Below are positions 53,446 through 62,400 of a stretch of 64,000 nt of DNA, piece by piece. The notes beneath the pieces are model-generated. The model ran no database searches, was not told where the DNA came from, and worked only from the letters and a program-made list of their open reading frames with translations. Where the stretch lies: the NCBI GenBank assembly GCA_964440345.1, contig CAYTSA010000006.1:29971-93970 (forward strand). Direction: 5' to 3'. This DNA comes from CAYTSA01 sp964440345 (GTDB taxonomy: Bacteria > Desulfobacterota > Desulfovibrionia > Desulfovibrionales > Desulfovibrionaceae). The translations under genes and the position numbers were made by a program. Numbering within the stretch: the first letter of the stretch is position 1; every line of letters starts with the position of its first letter.

Positions 53446-55530
53446 ATGGCGACATTTACACTGGAAATCGGTTTTGAGGAAATGCCAGCCCGCTTTCTGC
53501 CTAAACTTGAACAGGAACTCGCGGAACTGCTCACGGACAAGTTCGCAGAGGCGGGCGTAGAAGCCAGCCCGGTCCAGACCTGGGCCACGCCGCGCCGGCT
53601 GGTTGCCATGGCTGACGATATGGCGGAACAACAAACCGCTTCCGAAGAAGTAGTCTCCGGCCCGCCCGTGCGTGTGGCCTTTGACGCGGACGGCGAGCCC
53701 ACCAAGGCCGGCGCAGGCTTTGCCCGGACCCAGGGCGTGGACTTGAGCGAGACCTTCTCCCTGAAAACGGACAAAGGCGACTACTTGGCCGTGCGCAAAC
53801 AAACCGGCGGCCAGCCCACAGTGGAGGTGCTGCCCGGGCTGTGCGCTGAAGCCGTGGCCGGGCTGACCTTTCCCAAAAAAATGCGCTGGGCGGACAAGGA
53901 GTTCACCTTTGGCCGGCCGCTTCGCTGGCTGCTGGCCCTGCTGAACGGCCAAGTGCTGGATTTCGAAGTTGCGGGCGTTCGCTCCGGCCGCTCTACCTGG
54001 GGGCACAGGGTCATGGGTCCCGGCCCCTGGGATGTGGAGACCGCTGAATATCTGCCCCGGGTTTTGCAGGAAAAAGCCCGCGTAATGCTCAAAACTGCTG
54101 ACCGGCGAGAACTGGTCAAGGCCCAGGGCGAGGAGCTGGCCCGGGCGGCCGGCGGCTCCCCAGTGTGGGAGGACAGCCTGCTTCAGGAAGTCTGCGGCCT
54201 GACCGAATACCCCAAAGTGGTGCTGGGAACCTTTGACGCCCTTTTCCTGGAGGTCCCGCGCGAGGTGCTGCTCGTCTCCATGCAGAGCCACCAGAAAAGC
54301 TTTGGCGTGGAGGCTGACGACGGCTCTTTATTGCCGCATTTTCTGTGCACCCTGAACCTGGAGCCCAAAGACCTGGACCTGGTCCGCAAGGGCTGGGAGC
54401 GGGTGCTCAAGGCCCGGCTGGAGGACGCGCGGTTCTTCTGGAGCACAGACCTGGCAAAATCCATGGACGAATGGACCGGAGCCCTGGACAACGTGGTCTT
54501 CCTGGGCCCGCTGGGCTCCATGGGCGACAAGACCCGGCGCATAGCCGGACTGTGCCGCTACCTGGCGGACAAGACCGACCCGGCCCTGGCCGCGGACGCT
54601 GAACGCGCCGGCGGCCTGTGCAAGGCCGACCTGGTCTCTGAAATGGTGGGTGAATTCGCCGAGCTGCAGGGCATGATGGGGGGCATCTACGCCCGCAAAT
54701 GGGGCGAGAACGAAACCGTGGCCCAGGCCATATACGACCACTACCTGCCGGCCGGACCAGAAAGCCCGATCCCGTCCACCCTGGCCGGCTGCCTTGTCTC
54801 CCTGGCGGACAAGGCGGACACCCTGGCCGGCTGCTTTGGCCTGGGCAAGATTCCCACCGGCGCCAACGATCCTTACGCTCTGCGCCGCTCCGCCCTGGGC
54901 GTGTGCCGCATCATTGAAGAACAGGAGCTGCGGCTGGACTTGCGCGAGTTCCTGGTCCTGGCCCTGCAGGACTACGGTGATATGCAGTGGAAAGCCTCCT
55001 TTGAGGAGACCATTGACAAGCTCATGGAGTTCTTCGCTGCCCGCCTGAAGAGCCACTACACCGGCCAGGGCGTGGAGACGCTGGCGGCCGAAGCCGCCCT
55101 GGGCGCAGGCATTGATGACGTTTGGGCCCTTTCGGCCCGGGTGCGGGCGCTTTCCAGCTTCAGCAGAGAGCCGGATTTTGCCGACGCGGTGCTCACCTTC
55201 AAGCGGGCGGCAAACATCATCCGCAAGCAGGCAACCGAATACGAACTGACCGGCGCCTACGAGGCCGGCAAATTGCAGGAAGACGCTGAAAAACAATTGG
55301 CCGCGGCCCTGGAAAAGGCCGTTCCCCGCTTCGACGCGCTGTGGGAAAAGGACGCCTACATGGAGCTTATGGGGCTGCTGCGGGAACTGCGTCCGGCCGT
55401 GGACGCGTTCTTCGACAACGTCATGGTCATGTGCGATGATGAGGAACTGAAGCTGAACCGGCTGAACCTGCTGGCTGCGCTGGTGCAGCGGCTGGGCCGT
55501 CTGGCGGACTTCAACGCGCTGCAGATGTAA
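53446..55530 (+). CDS. glyS: Glycyl-tRNA synthetase beta subunit
   Basis: The 695-residue protein begins MATFTLEIGFEEMPARFLPK, the GlyS signature. Internal motifs (RPLRWLLALLNGQ, KMADK-like region, DPYALRRSALGVCRI) fit. It binds tRNA-Gly for the alpha subunit's catalysis. The start is set by AAGGAGG at the end of glyQ; a reading from 53269 is in another frame of glyQ. The last nine codons are repeated exactly at 58349-58376, see findings. The stop here is TAA, while the distant copy reads TGA. Confidence 0.97.
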   Translation: MATFTLEIGFEEMPARFLPKLEQELAELLTDKFAEAGVEASPVQTWATPRRLVAMADDMAEQQTASEEVVSGPPVRVAFDADGEPTKAGAGFARTQGVDLSETFSLKTDKGDYLAVRKQTGGQPTVEVLPGLCAEAVAGLTFPKKMRWADKEFTFGRPLRWLLALLNGQVLDFEVAGVRSGRSTWGHRVMGPGPWDVETAEYLPRVLQEKARVMLKTADRRELVKAQGEELARAAGGSPVWEDSLLQEVCGLTEYPKVVLGTFDALFLEVPREVLLVSMQSHQKSFGVEADDGSLLPHFLCTLNLEPKDLDLVRKGWERVLKARLEDARFFWSTDLAKSMDEWTGALDNVVFLGPLGSMGDKTRRIAGLCRYLADKTDPALAADAERAGGLCKADLVSEMVGEFAELQGMMGGIYARKWGENETVAQAIYDHYLPAGPESPIPSTLAGCLVSLADKADTLAGCFGLGKIPTGANDPYALRRSALGVCRIIEEQELRLDLREFLVLALQDYGDMQWKASFEETIDKLMEFFAARLKSHYTGQGVETLAAEAALGAGIDDVWALSARVRALSSFSREPDFADAVLTFKRAANIIRKQATEYELTGAYEAGKLQEDAEKQLAAALEKAVPRFDALWEKDAYMELMGLLRELRPAVDAFFDNVMVMCDDEELKLNRLNLLAALVQRLGRLADFNALQM
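55501..55528 (+). repeat. 28-bp direct repeat, left copy (att-like, 3' end of glyS)
   Basis: This is the end of the glyS coding region (codons for LADFNALQM). It occurs again, base for base, at 58349-58376. The two copies bracket the first large surface-protein gene. Confidence 0.9.
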
Positions 55531-55573
55531 CGGAGGATAGCGAAGTACTTTTCCAAACCTATTAGGAGCGTGA

Positions 55574-58249
55574 ATGCACAAGCTTCTTTCCTTTATCGCA
55601 ATGCTTTTGTTCCTCTTTGGACCGGGCTATTGTGTAATAGCAGAAGCACACAATAATAATGCTGAACAAGATGCTTCCATTCTTTTGCGCCTCGTTCCCA
55701 ATATTGTTGCAGCTACCCAGACTGCCCAGCGTAGCGATGCTTTAATCATCAACTCCTGGTCTCCTGCGGCAGGTACGTTCATATTGCCAAGTGAGGAGTT
55801 TAGCATCACCGTCAATGTTTCTTACGAGCTGTACACACAAAGCGTCGCTACGCTGGAGATCGCCGCCTACGTATACGACGCTCAAGGAACTGCGTTGGGC
55901 CGCCTGGCTCATACTGAACAACAAGTTTTTCGCGGGTCAGGCGACACTTCGCTGTCCCTTGCCTTCACCCCAGGCCCGGATGGCGCGTATATATCTTTCC
56001 GATGTTTTCTTCGCCATGATGCATACACCTTGCTGGCTACTTCCCACTGGTCTGACGACTATCCTGTTCTTGACTCTGATGCGGCCAACCCCAGGGACCT
56101 GTTCAAATGGAGTCAGGAATGGATAGATTTCAACTCTGATACGCCTCAGTTATTTTCTCTATTGGGCAATAGCTACAGTTACGTTCCCGCGCTGGCCGCG
56201 ATGCAGGACGGCTACAGGGCAATTCCGCTGCTTGGCCGGGTTGGCGCCGGGGGAGAGCTGGAAGCCTTGGACCCGGCGACTGAGGAAAGCGAATACATCG
56301 CCGCCATGCAGTACTCACTGATGCGCTTTGGGGATTTCGACGGGTTTGGTTTTCTGAACAGCGCAGAGTATTGGCGCAATAAAGCCGACTCCATGGCGGA
56401 AGCAGCTGCAGCCTCTGACCCCAGCCAGGCCAATGCCGGTATCTATCTTCTGTCTTCCGGGAAATCCCTTTTCATGATCGGCGTGAACCTCTTGACCGGC
56501 GGGACTGGGCTCATTACCCAGATAACCTCCTTTCTTGAATTTGGTGATTTCATGCTCGGGTTGTTCACCGACGTGTTGCAAGACTCTGATGGAGGCAATG
56601 ACCTTTCCGCGGCCAGCCGACTGACGAACCTGGCGTCGCCGGCCAGCTTCGCAGATAGCCTAATATTTCCTTCAGCAGACATGCATAGTTATGCGTCTCG
56701 CGGCGTGAGCCTGGCCAATGAACTGATTGAGATAAACAAAGCAGGTATGGAAATGCTTTCGTTTATCACAGAAGCAACTAAACTATCGGAGAACGGCCTC
56801 TCATCAAGCATAGACCTCGTCCTGGCGGACACGGGCGTTTCAATCACTCACCACCTCCACGGGGCCATGCAGTTGAAGAGCGCCTACCACGTGGGCCAAG
56901 CCGCGGCGCTGGGATTCGCCAGGGTCGGCGTGGCGTATGCTGTGAAAGAGCTGACGGACATCGGCCCTTATTGCAAAGACATGCTTGCCAGTCTCCAGTA
57001 CCATTACAACGCTTTGAGCATAGCTGCTGACTCCATCGCGCAGGATATTGATGACATATCAACTATACAAGACGCTGACGAGCTGCAGCGACATCTTACC
57101 CTTCTGACCATGAAAATCGATCTATGGTACAAATGCTGGTATGAAACCATTGCCACGTTGCATCTGCGCCTTGAAGAGGTGAACAACAATGGTTGGTACA
57201 ACTGGATACTCAGCACCAGCGAAGTGAAGAGCATTGGCGATCAAGCGGAATACTGGGGAGACCGTTCACAGCAACTAAGCGAACTGGTTGACGACACAGC
57301 CATCGCCATTGACTATATGCTTTCGTATACCGAGGACGATGGAAGCGGCGATGTTACTTGTGTTGTCCCAGACACTGGGTTTACAGCCTGCTATGGTGAA
57401 GAAAAGGAGATTGACTGCCCTGAACCTGATGAGCCGTATTACGGCCAGGACGCTCAATACTCTGCAACAGCAAGACAGCGCTCTTTTACCTTGAGTGATA
57501 GCGGAGAGACTGTTGTGGACAACGTAACCGGGCTTATATGGATGCAGTCGGAATTAGCGGAGCCTCTCACGTGGCAAGAAGCTGCAGATTACTGTGCTGC
57601 GTCAAGCCATGCAGGATATGCTGATTGGCGGTTGCCGGATGTCAAAGAGCTCACTTACCTTGTTGACAGGGGCGAATTCGGACCAACTATCGATCAGATT
57701 TTTTCTTGCTCGATAGGAAACTTCTCCTGGTCGTCAACCCCTTACGCGGGCTACCCGGGCTATGCGTGGGCAGTGTTCTTTGACGACGGCTACACGGAAA
57801 CCTACCTAGAAGACAATGGCAGATATGTCCGCTGCGTCCGTGGTGCCCCCTCGCCCACAGGACCGTTTCAGGATAATGGCGACGGCACTGTGGCGGACGC
57901 TTCGACTGGCCTGGAGTGGCTGCAAGCGGATGACGGTCAAGGAAGAAACTGGGAAGGCGCATTGTCCTATTGCGAAAATCTGACACTGGGAAACCATGAC
58001 GACTGGCGCTTGCCGGATGTTCACGAACTTGTGTCTCTTGTGGATTACACAAAACATAGACCTGCCATTGACGAAGTCTTCTCCAGCCAGTCTTTGCAAT
58101 ACTGGTCCTCAACTCCTGAAGAGCGGCAATATTTTAGCTCAGGTTTTGCAAACCAAGCGTGGACAGTGAGCTTTGAAAACGGTTTCGTACACTCAACAGT
58201 TGTTACAGGGGACTTGACATACGCCCGCTGCGTTCGCGGGGGACCATAG
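55574..58249 (+). CDS. Large exported protein: novel N-terminal module plus two Lcl/DUF1566 domains
   Basis: A Sec signal (LLFLFGPGYCVIAEA) is followed by a beta-rich part (about 35-160, WSPAAGTFILPSEEF) and a long helical part (about 190-600). The latter has an EF-hand-like GDFDGFGFLNS and a glycine-rich hydrophobic stretch (MIGVNLLTGGTGLITQ). Two C-terminal DUF1566/Lcl_C domains follow (about 645-755 and 770-890), each with DWRLPDVKEL/DWRLPDVHEL and CVRG ends. Lcl_C domains of Legionella bind glycosaminoglycans. The N-terminal module closely matches that of the gene at 59450. The gene is bracketed by 28-bp copies of the glyS end. The ribosome site is AGGAG. Confidence 0.8.
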   Translation: MHKLLSFIAMLLFLFGPGYCVIAEAHNNNAEQDASILLRLVPNIVAATQTAQRSDALIINSWSPAAGTFILPSEEFSITVNVSYELYTQSVATLEIAAYVYDAQGTALGRLAHTEQQVFRGSGDTSLSLAFTPGPDGAYISFRCFLRHDAYTLLATSHWSDDYPVLDSDAANPRDLFKWSQEWIDFNSDTPQLFSLLGNSYSYVPALAAMQDGYRAIPLLGRVGAGGELEALDPATEESEYIAAMQYSLMRFGDFDGFGFLNSAEYWRNKADSMAEAAAASDPSQANAGIYLLSSGKSLFMIGVNLLTGGTGLITQITSFLEFGDFMLGLFTDVLQDSDGGNDLSAASRLTNLASPASFADSLIFPSADMHSYASRGVSLANELIEINKAGMEMLSFITEATKLSENGLSSSIDLVLADTGVSITHHLHGAMQLKSAYHVGQAAALGFARVGVAYAVKELTDIGPYCKDMLASLQYHYNALSIAADSIAQDIDDISTIQDADELQRHLTLLTMKIDLWYKCWYETIATLHLRLEEVNNNGWYNWILSTSEVKSIGDQAEYWGDRSQQLSELVDDTAIAIDYMLSYTEDDGSGDVTCVVPDTGFTACYGEEKEIDCPEPDEPYYGQDAQYSATARQRSFTLSDSGETVVDNVTGLIWMQSELAEPLTWQEAADYCAASSHAGYADWRLPDVKELTYLVDRGEFGPTIDQIFSCSIGNFSWSSTPYAGYPGYAWAVFFDDGYTETYLEDNGRYVRCVRGAPSPTGPFQDNGDGTVADASTGLEWLQADDGQGRNWEGALSYCENLTLGNHDDWRLPDVHELVSLVDYTKHRPAIDEVFSSQSLQYWSSTPEERQYFSSGFANQAWTVSFENGFVHSTVVTGDLTYARCVRGGP

Positions 58250-58348
58250 CCGCCTGTAAGCTAATGGTTCTTTCGTTGCTGACTGCTGGCAAGCTTACCT
58301 CGTGCAAGGACCCCAGCAAATGGATCGCCCTTCAGACTAAGATCCCGG

Positions 58349-58376
58349 CTGGCGGACTTCAACGCGCTGCAGATGT
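58349..58376 (+). repeat. 28-bp direct repeat, right copy (att-like, 3' end of glyS)
   Basis: Identical to the last 28 bases of glyS before its stop. In the glyS frame it would be followed by TGA. A GC-rich hairpin follows 37 bases later. Confidence 0.9.
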
Positions 58377-58412
58377 GATGCAATATATTTGAAATATAGA
58401 ATAAGAAAGAGC

Positions 58413-58443
58413 CTGCGCCGGGAGTTGACTCGCCCCGGCGCAG
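58413..58443. terminator. GC-rich hairpin, possibly the original glyS terminator
   Basis: CTGCGCCGGG (58413-58422) pairs with CCCGGCGCAG (58434-58443). No T-run follows on the plus strand (AATATATC). If the DNA between the 28-bp repeats were removed, this hairpin would lie directly behind glyS. Confidence 0.55.
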
Positions 58444-58461
58444 AATATATCATTGATATAT
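58425..58461 (+). promoter_or_regulatory. vapBC promoter with palindromic operator
   Basis: TTGACT (58425-58430) and TATCAT (58448-58453) are 17 bases apart. The -10 box lies inside the palindrome ATATATC-ATT-GATATAT (58445-58461). This is the usual layout for autorepression by a VapBC complex. Confidence 0.75.
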
Positions 58462-58476
58462 ACCACGGAGTCGCCA

Positions 58477-58716
58477 ATGCAAGAAGCTAAATTGTTCATG
58501 AACGGCCGCAGCCAGGCGGTGCGGCTGCCCAAAGAGTTCCGCTTCAAGGGAGACCGGGTCGGCGTTCGCCAGGTGAGCCAGGGGGTTTTACTGATCCCGC
58601 TGGATTCGCCTCAGGCGCCTTGGGACGCCATGTTTGACGCTGCTGCTGGTTTCAGCGCTGATTACATGAACGAGCGGGAAGAACCCCCGGTGCAAGAACG
58701 CGATTGGAATCCATGA
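58477..58716 (+). CDS. vapB: VapB-type antitoxin
   Basis: The 79-residue product (MQEAKLFMNGRSQAVRLPKE) has the VapB/AbrB-like SpoVT fold signature NGRSQAVRLPKEFRF. The acidic C-terminal tail (ADYMNEREEPPVQERDW) would block the toxin. It binds the palindromic operator upstream with VapC. The start is the ATG with GGAG 8 bases upstream; an ATG-less longer reading starts in the operator. The stop overlaps the vapC start. Confidence 0.9.
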   Translation: MQEAKLFMNGRSQAVRLPKEFRFKGDRVGVRQVSQGVLLIPLDSPQAPWDAMFDAAAGFSADYMNEREEPPVQERDWNP

Positions 58717-59111
58717 AAATACTTCTGGACACCGACGCTTGCATATACATCATTAAAAATCGGCCTCCGAGCTATCGCGAGAGGTTTTCTGCATACGGTT
58801 CCAGAGAGGTTGGCGTCTCCGCCATCACCGTCGCGGAGCTGGAATATGGGGCGGCGAAGAGTTCCATGCCGGGCCATAACGCCGACACCTTGTCTGTATT
58901 TCTTTCGCCGCTTGAAGTGATCCCTTTTGACGGAAAAGCTGCGCAAGCTTACGGTCGAATACGCGCGCGCCTTGAGTCCCTTGGACAGCCCATCGGGGCG
59001 ATGGATATGCTGATAGCGGCGCAGGCCTTATCTCTTGGCGTCCTTTTGGTCACCAACAATATTCGCGAATTCAGCCGCATTGAAGGTCTGCATTGGGAAA
59101 GGTGGGAGTAG
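58713..59111 (+). CDS. vapC: VapC-type PIN-domain toxin
   Basis: The PIN-domain acidic residues are present: LLDTDACIYIIK (Asp), TVAELEYGA (Glu), IGAMDMLIAA (Asp) and VTNNIREFSRIEGL near the end. VapC toxins cut tRNA or rRNA and stop translation when VapB is lost. The ATG overlaps the vapB stop (ATGA). At 132 residues the length is usual, so the module looks functional. Confidence 0.92.
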   Translation: MKILLDTDACIYIIKNRPPSYRERFSAYGSREVGVSAITVAELEYGAAKSSMPGHNADTLSVFLSPLEVIPFDGKAAQAYGRIRARLESLGQPIGAMDMLIAAQALSLGVLLVTNNIREFSRIEGLHWERWE

Positions 59112-59449
59112 TCACCCCGCCGTTGATTTCTTAAAAAAACCGTGGCGTTCGTGACCTTGACAATATCTATCTTTTGTGTGATAAAAAAACCAGACGTGGT
59201 GTAGTGCCTATGGTGAAAAAGGGTAAAAAAAACATTTTATAAAAAGGGTTCTGTCAACTCGCTATCAATATTTGCATTATGGCGAACTTTGATGATTCTC
59301 AATCAACCCACACCGAAATCATGCTTATCACAAATCCTAGCAGTTTTCATAATGTCAACTAATCAGGGAATCCATTTTATACATAAACCTAAGGCAAATC
59401 TTTTTTTGCTCATTGATGAACTTGATTATTGCTCACTGGAGAATAAATA
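59112..59449. other. AT-rich spacer before the second large exported protein
   Basis: No gene, tRNA or terminator is evident in these 338 bases. The composition is far more AT-rich than the core genes and continues into the next gene. GGAG lies 8 bases before the ATG of that gene. Confidence 0.6.
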
Positions 59450-62400
59450 ATGAGACATATTTCATTTTTAACATTTTCGCATTTGTTCATATACCAGAAG
59501 TATNNNNNNNNNNCATTTTTATGCTTGTTTATTTTATTATTTTATGGCCATTTATCTTTGACATATGCACAACAAGAAACAGATAGGACTTTGGAAAAAG
59601 ATTCAAATTTCTTGTTACGCGTTCTCCCTCCCATACTTGCGAATTCAAATTCTACACCTCGAAGTGACTCTCTGTCTATAAACATGTGGTCTCCATCTGC
59701 AGGTTCATTTATAAATCCAGATAAAGAATTTACTATCAGTGCAAATGTTTCTTATGAGCTGAAGACGCAGAGTAGTGCAACATTAGAGCTTTCTGTTTAC
59801 CGCTGTCATGCAGACAATCAATGCTCTCGCTGGAGTTGGGATACAGAAGAGATAATTCGCGGCTCTGGATATGCTACACTAAGCAGTTCATTTGGCGCCG
59901 TTTCTACAGACGCATACATGGTCGCAACATGTGTAATCCGCCAAGACGAATACACTTTGTTGGCAACATCCCAATGGTCTGGCGACTATCCCATTATAAA
60001 TCCTGAAGTAGCGAATCCTAAGAATTTATACAATTGGAGCCCTACATGGATCGAATTTTACTCGGACAAGCCTCGTCTTTTTTCCTTGTTGGGTAATTCT
60101 TACAGTTACGTCTCTGCATTAGAAACCTGGGACGATGATGTACGGGTCATACCTCTTGTCGGTCGCATTGGTCCTGACGGGGAACTAGAGGCCGTCAACC
60201 CCGAAACAGAAAAGAACGAATACATTGCCGCAATGCAGTATGCCTTGATGCGGTTTGGAGATTTTGATGGATTTGGGCACCTTAACAGTTCGAGCTACTG
60301 GCGAGATAAAGCAGATGCAATGGCGGAAGCTGCCGAAGCATCTGATCCAAGCCAAGCAAATGCAGGTGTCTACTTTCTATCCACAGGAAAGTCTTTATTT
60401 ATGATAGGTGTTGGCCTGCTAACGGGAGGGACAGGAATTATCACTTCTGTTGGCTCAATACTTGAACTTGGCAGCTTCATGTTGGATATGTATACAAATG
60501 TGCTATCAGACCCTGATATGGGTAACGACCTAGGCGCAGCGACTATTTTAACAAACTTAGTGTCGCCAAGAAGCTATTCTGACAGTGATGCATTCCCCTC
60601 ATCAGATATGCACGATTATGTCTTGCGTGGCGTTTCAGCGTCCAATGAACTGGTATCTATGAACAATTATGGCCTTGAGGCTCTCTCCTTTCTTACAGAG
60701 ACAAAACTTGTCTCTGAAAACGATTTGTCTTCAAGTATTGACATCATCCTTTCGAATAAAGACTTGACTATTACCCACCACTTGCAGGGGGTCAAACTAT
60801 TACAGCACCCTTACCACGTAACCCAGGCTGCGGCGCTAGGTTTTGCTAAAATCGGCGTTACATACGCTGTAGAAAAATTAGCAGATATTGGCCCATATTG
60901 TAAAAATATGTTAGCCAATCTTCAATATCATTATAATACCTTGAGCATCGCTGCTGATTCCATAGCGCATGATATTGACGCCATCCCCTCTATAACAGAC
61001 TCTGCAGAGTTACAAAACCACCTCGCCCTGCTGAGCTGGAAAATTGACCTATGGTACAAATGCTGGCACGAAACAGTCAAAGTATTGTACATGCGTCTTC
61101 GAGAGGTTGATAAGAGCGGTTGGCACAGTTGGATGCTCAGCGAAAGTGAAGTAGAGAGCATCGGTGAAGCTGCAGACTACTGGGAAGACTATTCGTTAAG
61201 ACTTAGTAATTTAGTGGACGACGCAGCTATTTCCATCGATTACATGTTGTCATATGGTAACAATGCTGGGGGTGGTGAAACGGAGGAAAACCTGATCGCC
61301 TATTACCCATTTAATGGAAGTGCTTACGATGCTAGTGGAAATGGACATGATGGGATTGTTAATGGGGCTACACTAACCTTTGACAAAAACTCCAACCCAG
61401 ACAGTGCTTATTTTTTTGATGGCAACAATGATTACATTTTTATTGGCGACCTCGAGTACTCGAGCTTAAACGACTACACAATATCTGTGTGGATTAGACC
61501 AGATACTGTAAATAAACGCCAAGATATTATTGGAAACTATAGTTCAAATAGAGACCATCAAGGCCATGACAGTTTAACCATGATGGTCTATTCTTCAGAT
61601 AATGATAATTACGCAGGACAAATCACATTTCTTCATAGAGATAGTGACAAATACAATGGCGGTAATTATGAAGCGGGAGATTTTATTTCCTCTTCGGTTG
61701 AAATAGAGACCGGCAATGTGTATAATATTGTTGTAGTACGAGATACAACATCTGACTCAATGAGAATGTACTTGAACGGCGTCCTGCAATCAGAACTGAC
61801 ATCTCTTTCGCAAAACGCCATCACTGCATCAACAGATTGGCGAATAGGCTACTTAACGCGTCCTGAAGGTAAAGATGTATTTTTTCAGGGACTCATTGAC
61901 GACATCCGTATATATAATAGAGGACTCACCACATCAGAGGTTGCAGCACTATACGATGGAAGCGATCCACCTGAATTTTGCACGTACTCATTGACTCCTG
62001 CTAGCGCGTCTTTCGATGCTTCCGGGGGCTCCGGCAGCGTGTCCGTTGACGCCAGCTCTACGGATTGTTCTTGGACAGCAAAGAGCAGCGCTTCTTGGAT
62101 AAACATAACGTCTGGCTTCAGCAGCACTGGAGACGGTATGGTGGCTTACACTGTTGACGAAAATACGGCAGACACCTCACGATCCGGATCGTTAACTATT
62201 GCTGGCAAAAGCTTCACCGTCAGTCAAAGCGCTGCAGCAAGCTGCTCTTACTCATTGACTCCTGCTAGCGCGTCTTTTGAAGCTTCCGGCGGCTCCGGCA
62301 GCGTGTCCGTCGATGCCAGCTCTACGGATTGTTCTTGGACAGCAAAGAGCAACGCTTCTTGGATAAACATAACGTCTGGCTCCAGCAGCACTGGAGACGG

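Noticed and set aside
54328..55581. 417-codon minus-strand frame opposite glyS
   Set aside because: Antisense of a conserved synthetase gene without start signals.
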